From contig NZ_MZNT01000007.1 of NCBI RefSeq assembly GCF_002042965.1, positions 186,001 through 250,000 on the forward strand: a DNA stretch of 64,000 bases, in the 5' to 3' direction. Positions 63,079 through 64,000 of this stretch are shown here, in pieces; positions within the stretch are counted from its first letter, which is position 1; every line of letters begins with the position of its first letter. Both the position numbers and the translations under genes were made by a program. Source of the stretch: Paenibacillus sp. 32352. GTDB taxonomy: Bacteria; Bacillota; Bacilli; Paenibacillales; NBRC-103111. A model generated the notes under the pieces. That model had not been told where the DNA came from and searched no databases. It was given only the letters and a program-made list of their open reading frames with translations.

Positions 63079-63360
63079 TTATGTATGTCTTCCATCTTGT
63101 TGTACAACAAATTTAATTTGAGAGGGCAATTCCTTCTCGCTAGGTTTATAGGCTTTGATAATGTCAGGAACATATAGCATTGTTAATCTCATGCCTTCAA
63201 TCATTTGATCACGTTCAAAAGCATTGACTGCAAAGTATTCATGGCTGCAATGGCTGCAATGGCTGCAATAGAGATGCCACAACCCATCCGTTTCTACCAA
63301 GTCCTGCAGCAGATTAAAAGTCTCCACATGGAAGCAATTTGTACATGTGAAGCTGAACAT
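63079..63360 (-). CDS. Small zinc-ribbon-like protein with a CSH tripeptide repeat
   Basis: A 93-residue protein; GGGAGGG lies 6 bases before ATG 63360. The N-terminal half has FTCTNC near the start and YCSHCSHCSHEYF at about residues 31-43, so four Cys in two CX2C pairs could bind zinc, with one extra CSH unit. The C-terminal half (MRLTMLYVPDIIKAY, IKFVVQQDG) has no match I know. It has its own terminator. Function unknown. Confidence 0.6.
   Translation of the reverse strand: MFSFTCTNCFHVETFNLLQDLVETDGLWHLYCSHCSHCSHEYFAVNAFERDQMIEGMRLTMLYVPDIIKAYKPSEKELPSQIKFVVQQDGRHT
63241..63267. repeat. Three perfect copies of ATGGCTGCA inside the zinc-ribbon-like gene
   Basis: The 9-base unit is repeated three times without change and, on the minus strand, encodes Cys-Ser-His three times. 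The unit length keeps the frame, so copy number would change the spacing of Cys residues only. Confidence 0.8.
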
Positions 63361-63433
63361 GGGATTCCCTCCCTTTGTTGATTAGTGAACCGATCCTCCT
63401 ACAAATGCCTAGAGGAAAATTAATCTATGCTAA

Positions 63434-64000
63434 TCAGCTCAGCTTTTGCCCACAATTCGGACAAAAGTTAGCTCCTTCGTTTTTCGTGCCACAGTTAGGA
63501 CAAAAGTTAGGCTTGCTTCCGCCTGGAGAAGAGGAAGGTGTCTGAGCCTGATTCATATTTTTCATCATTTCATTGGCCATGTTCATTCCCATCATCATGC
63601 CTGCCATGTCTGAAGCTGCTCCACCGCCATGCAATTTACCGGATGCCATTGCATCGGTCATGCTGACCTGCTGATATTTTTGCAGGTTGCCGATCATTTC
63701 GTGAGAAGCCGTCTTTGTAATCATATCCTGAATCTCTTGAGGATAATTAAAGCTCATCACTTGAAAGCCCGTAATGGTCATTCCATTATCCAATACTTCC
63801 ATATCCAGATCCTCACGAATACCTCTGGCAATTTCGGACGCATTCGCCTGCAGATTGAACATGTCCTTCCCTTCTCTGCTGATCCACTTCATCAGAAGCT
63901 GGTCCAGCACCGAAATGATACGAATTTTAATATCCTCCACAAGATAGCTGTCCTTCATCCCGGCAATTTTATCGATCAGCTTAACATAATCATTCACTTT
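63434..64000 (-). CDS. SPFH/YdjI-like protein with C-terminal zinc ribbon, 5' part missing
   Basis: The frame is open to the window edge, so the start lies outside. The visible 188 residues begin inside an SPFH-like domain (ISVLDQLLMKWISREGKDMF, ASEIARGIREDLDMEVLDNG, MTITGFQVMSFNYPQEIQDM). A Met/Gly-rich stretch follows (AGMMMGMNMANEMMKNMNQ). The C-terminal double zinc ribbon is CPNCGTKNEGANFCPNCGQK. This matches the YdjI / virion-core-protein-like family of Bacillus, thought to act with envelope-stress proteins such as LiaH-like phage-shock proteins. The assignment is by pattern only. Confidence 0.75.
   Translation of the reverse strand, partial: KVNDYVKLIDKIAGMKDSYLVEDIKIRIISVLDQLLMKWISREGKDMFNLQANASEIARGIREDLDMEVLDNGMTITGFQVMSFNYPQEIQDMITKTASHEMIGNLQKYQQVSMTDAMASGKLHGGGAASDMAGMMMGMNMANEMMKNMNQAQTPSSSPGGSKPNFCPNCGTKNEGANFCPNCGQKLS

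Overview
The window looks like a chromosomal segment of a spore-forming Firmicute of the Paenibacillaceae, Paenibacillus-like. The evidence is the gene repertoire: large membrane-anchored AraC-type sensors, LplABC-type importers without their own ATPase, SLH-anchored wall proteins, a collagen-like protein with a DUF4183-type end, CotF-like spore coat proteins, and many LacI/CcpA-type operators. It is dominated by plant-polysaccharide and sugar-acid use. No rRNA, tRNA, CRISPR array, transposase or prophage gene was seen.

Layout. 1-4.3 kb: the end of an amino-acid ABC ATPase, an M24 metallopeptidase, a GNAT acetyltransferase and a secreted PL6 lyase with a CBM32. 4.3-8.1 kb: a regulator that joins an HTH to a GyrB-like ATP-binding domain, an ECF sigma/anti-sigma pair, and a collagen-like protein. 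8.2-13.2 kb: a glucarate pathway (gudD, aldehyde dehydrogenase, kdgD) with a divergent AraC regulator. 13.3-15.6 kb: a small orphan gene, a DmpA-type peptidase and a histidine phosphatase behind a twin-palindrome operator. 15.7-21.7 kb: a sensor-regulator plus an LplABC-type importer. 22-24.4 kb: a LysR relic, two unknown genes and a methyltransferase. 24.5-33.9 kb: a secreted pectinolytic operon (unknown LamG-like protein, pectinesterase-pectate lyase fusion, SLH protein). 34.1-36.4 kb: the yraG-yraF-adhB-yraE-yraD operon. 36.6-42.3 kb: the ribose operon rbsRKDACB. 42.4-44.9 kb: a two-component system and a methyltransferase. 45.1-47.7 kb: an Lgt paralogue, a Tes-like radical SAM enzyme and a small membrane protein. 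47.8-53.7 kb: twin solute-binding proteins, a DUF5060-type glycosidase and a divergent LacI regulator. 53.8-61 kb: a sugar importer with LacI and a GH2 glycosidase. 61.2-64 kb: an ArsR-type regulator with a beta-sandwich, a frameshifted HAD hydrolase, a zinc-ribbon protein and an SPFH-like protein cut by the window edge.

How it works together. Secreted lyases and esterases cut pectin and uronate polymers. LplABC- and MalEFG-type importers, probably energised by a shared ATPase encoded elsewhere, bring in oligosaccharides. Intracellular GH2 and DUF5060 enzymes trim them. Glucarate and ribose modules feed central metabolism. Operators matching the CcpA/LacI consensus sit upstream of four of these loci.

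The most unusual items are the Lgt-paralogue/Tes-like radical SAM module (a candidate lipid-remodelling system), the HTH-GyrB fusion lacking the catalytic glutamate, and a HAD gene frameshifted inside an ATGC tetranucleotide repeat.
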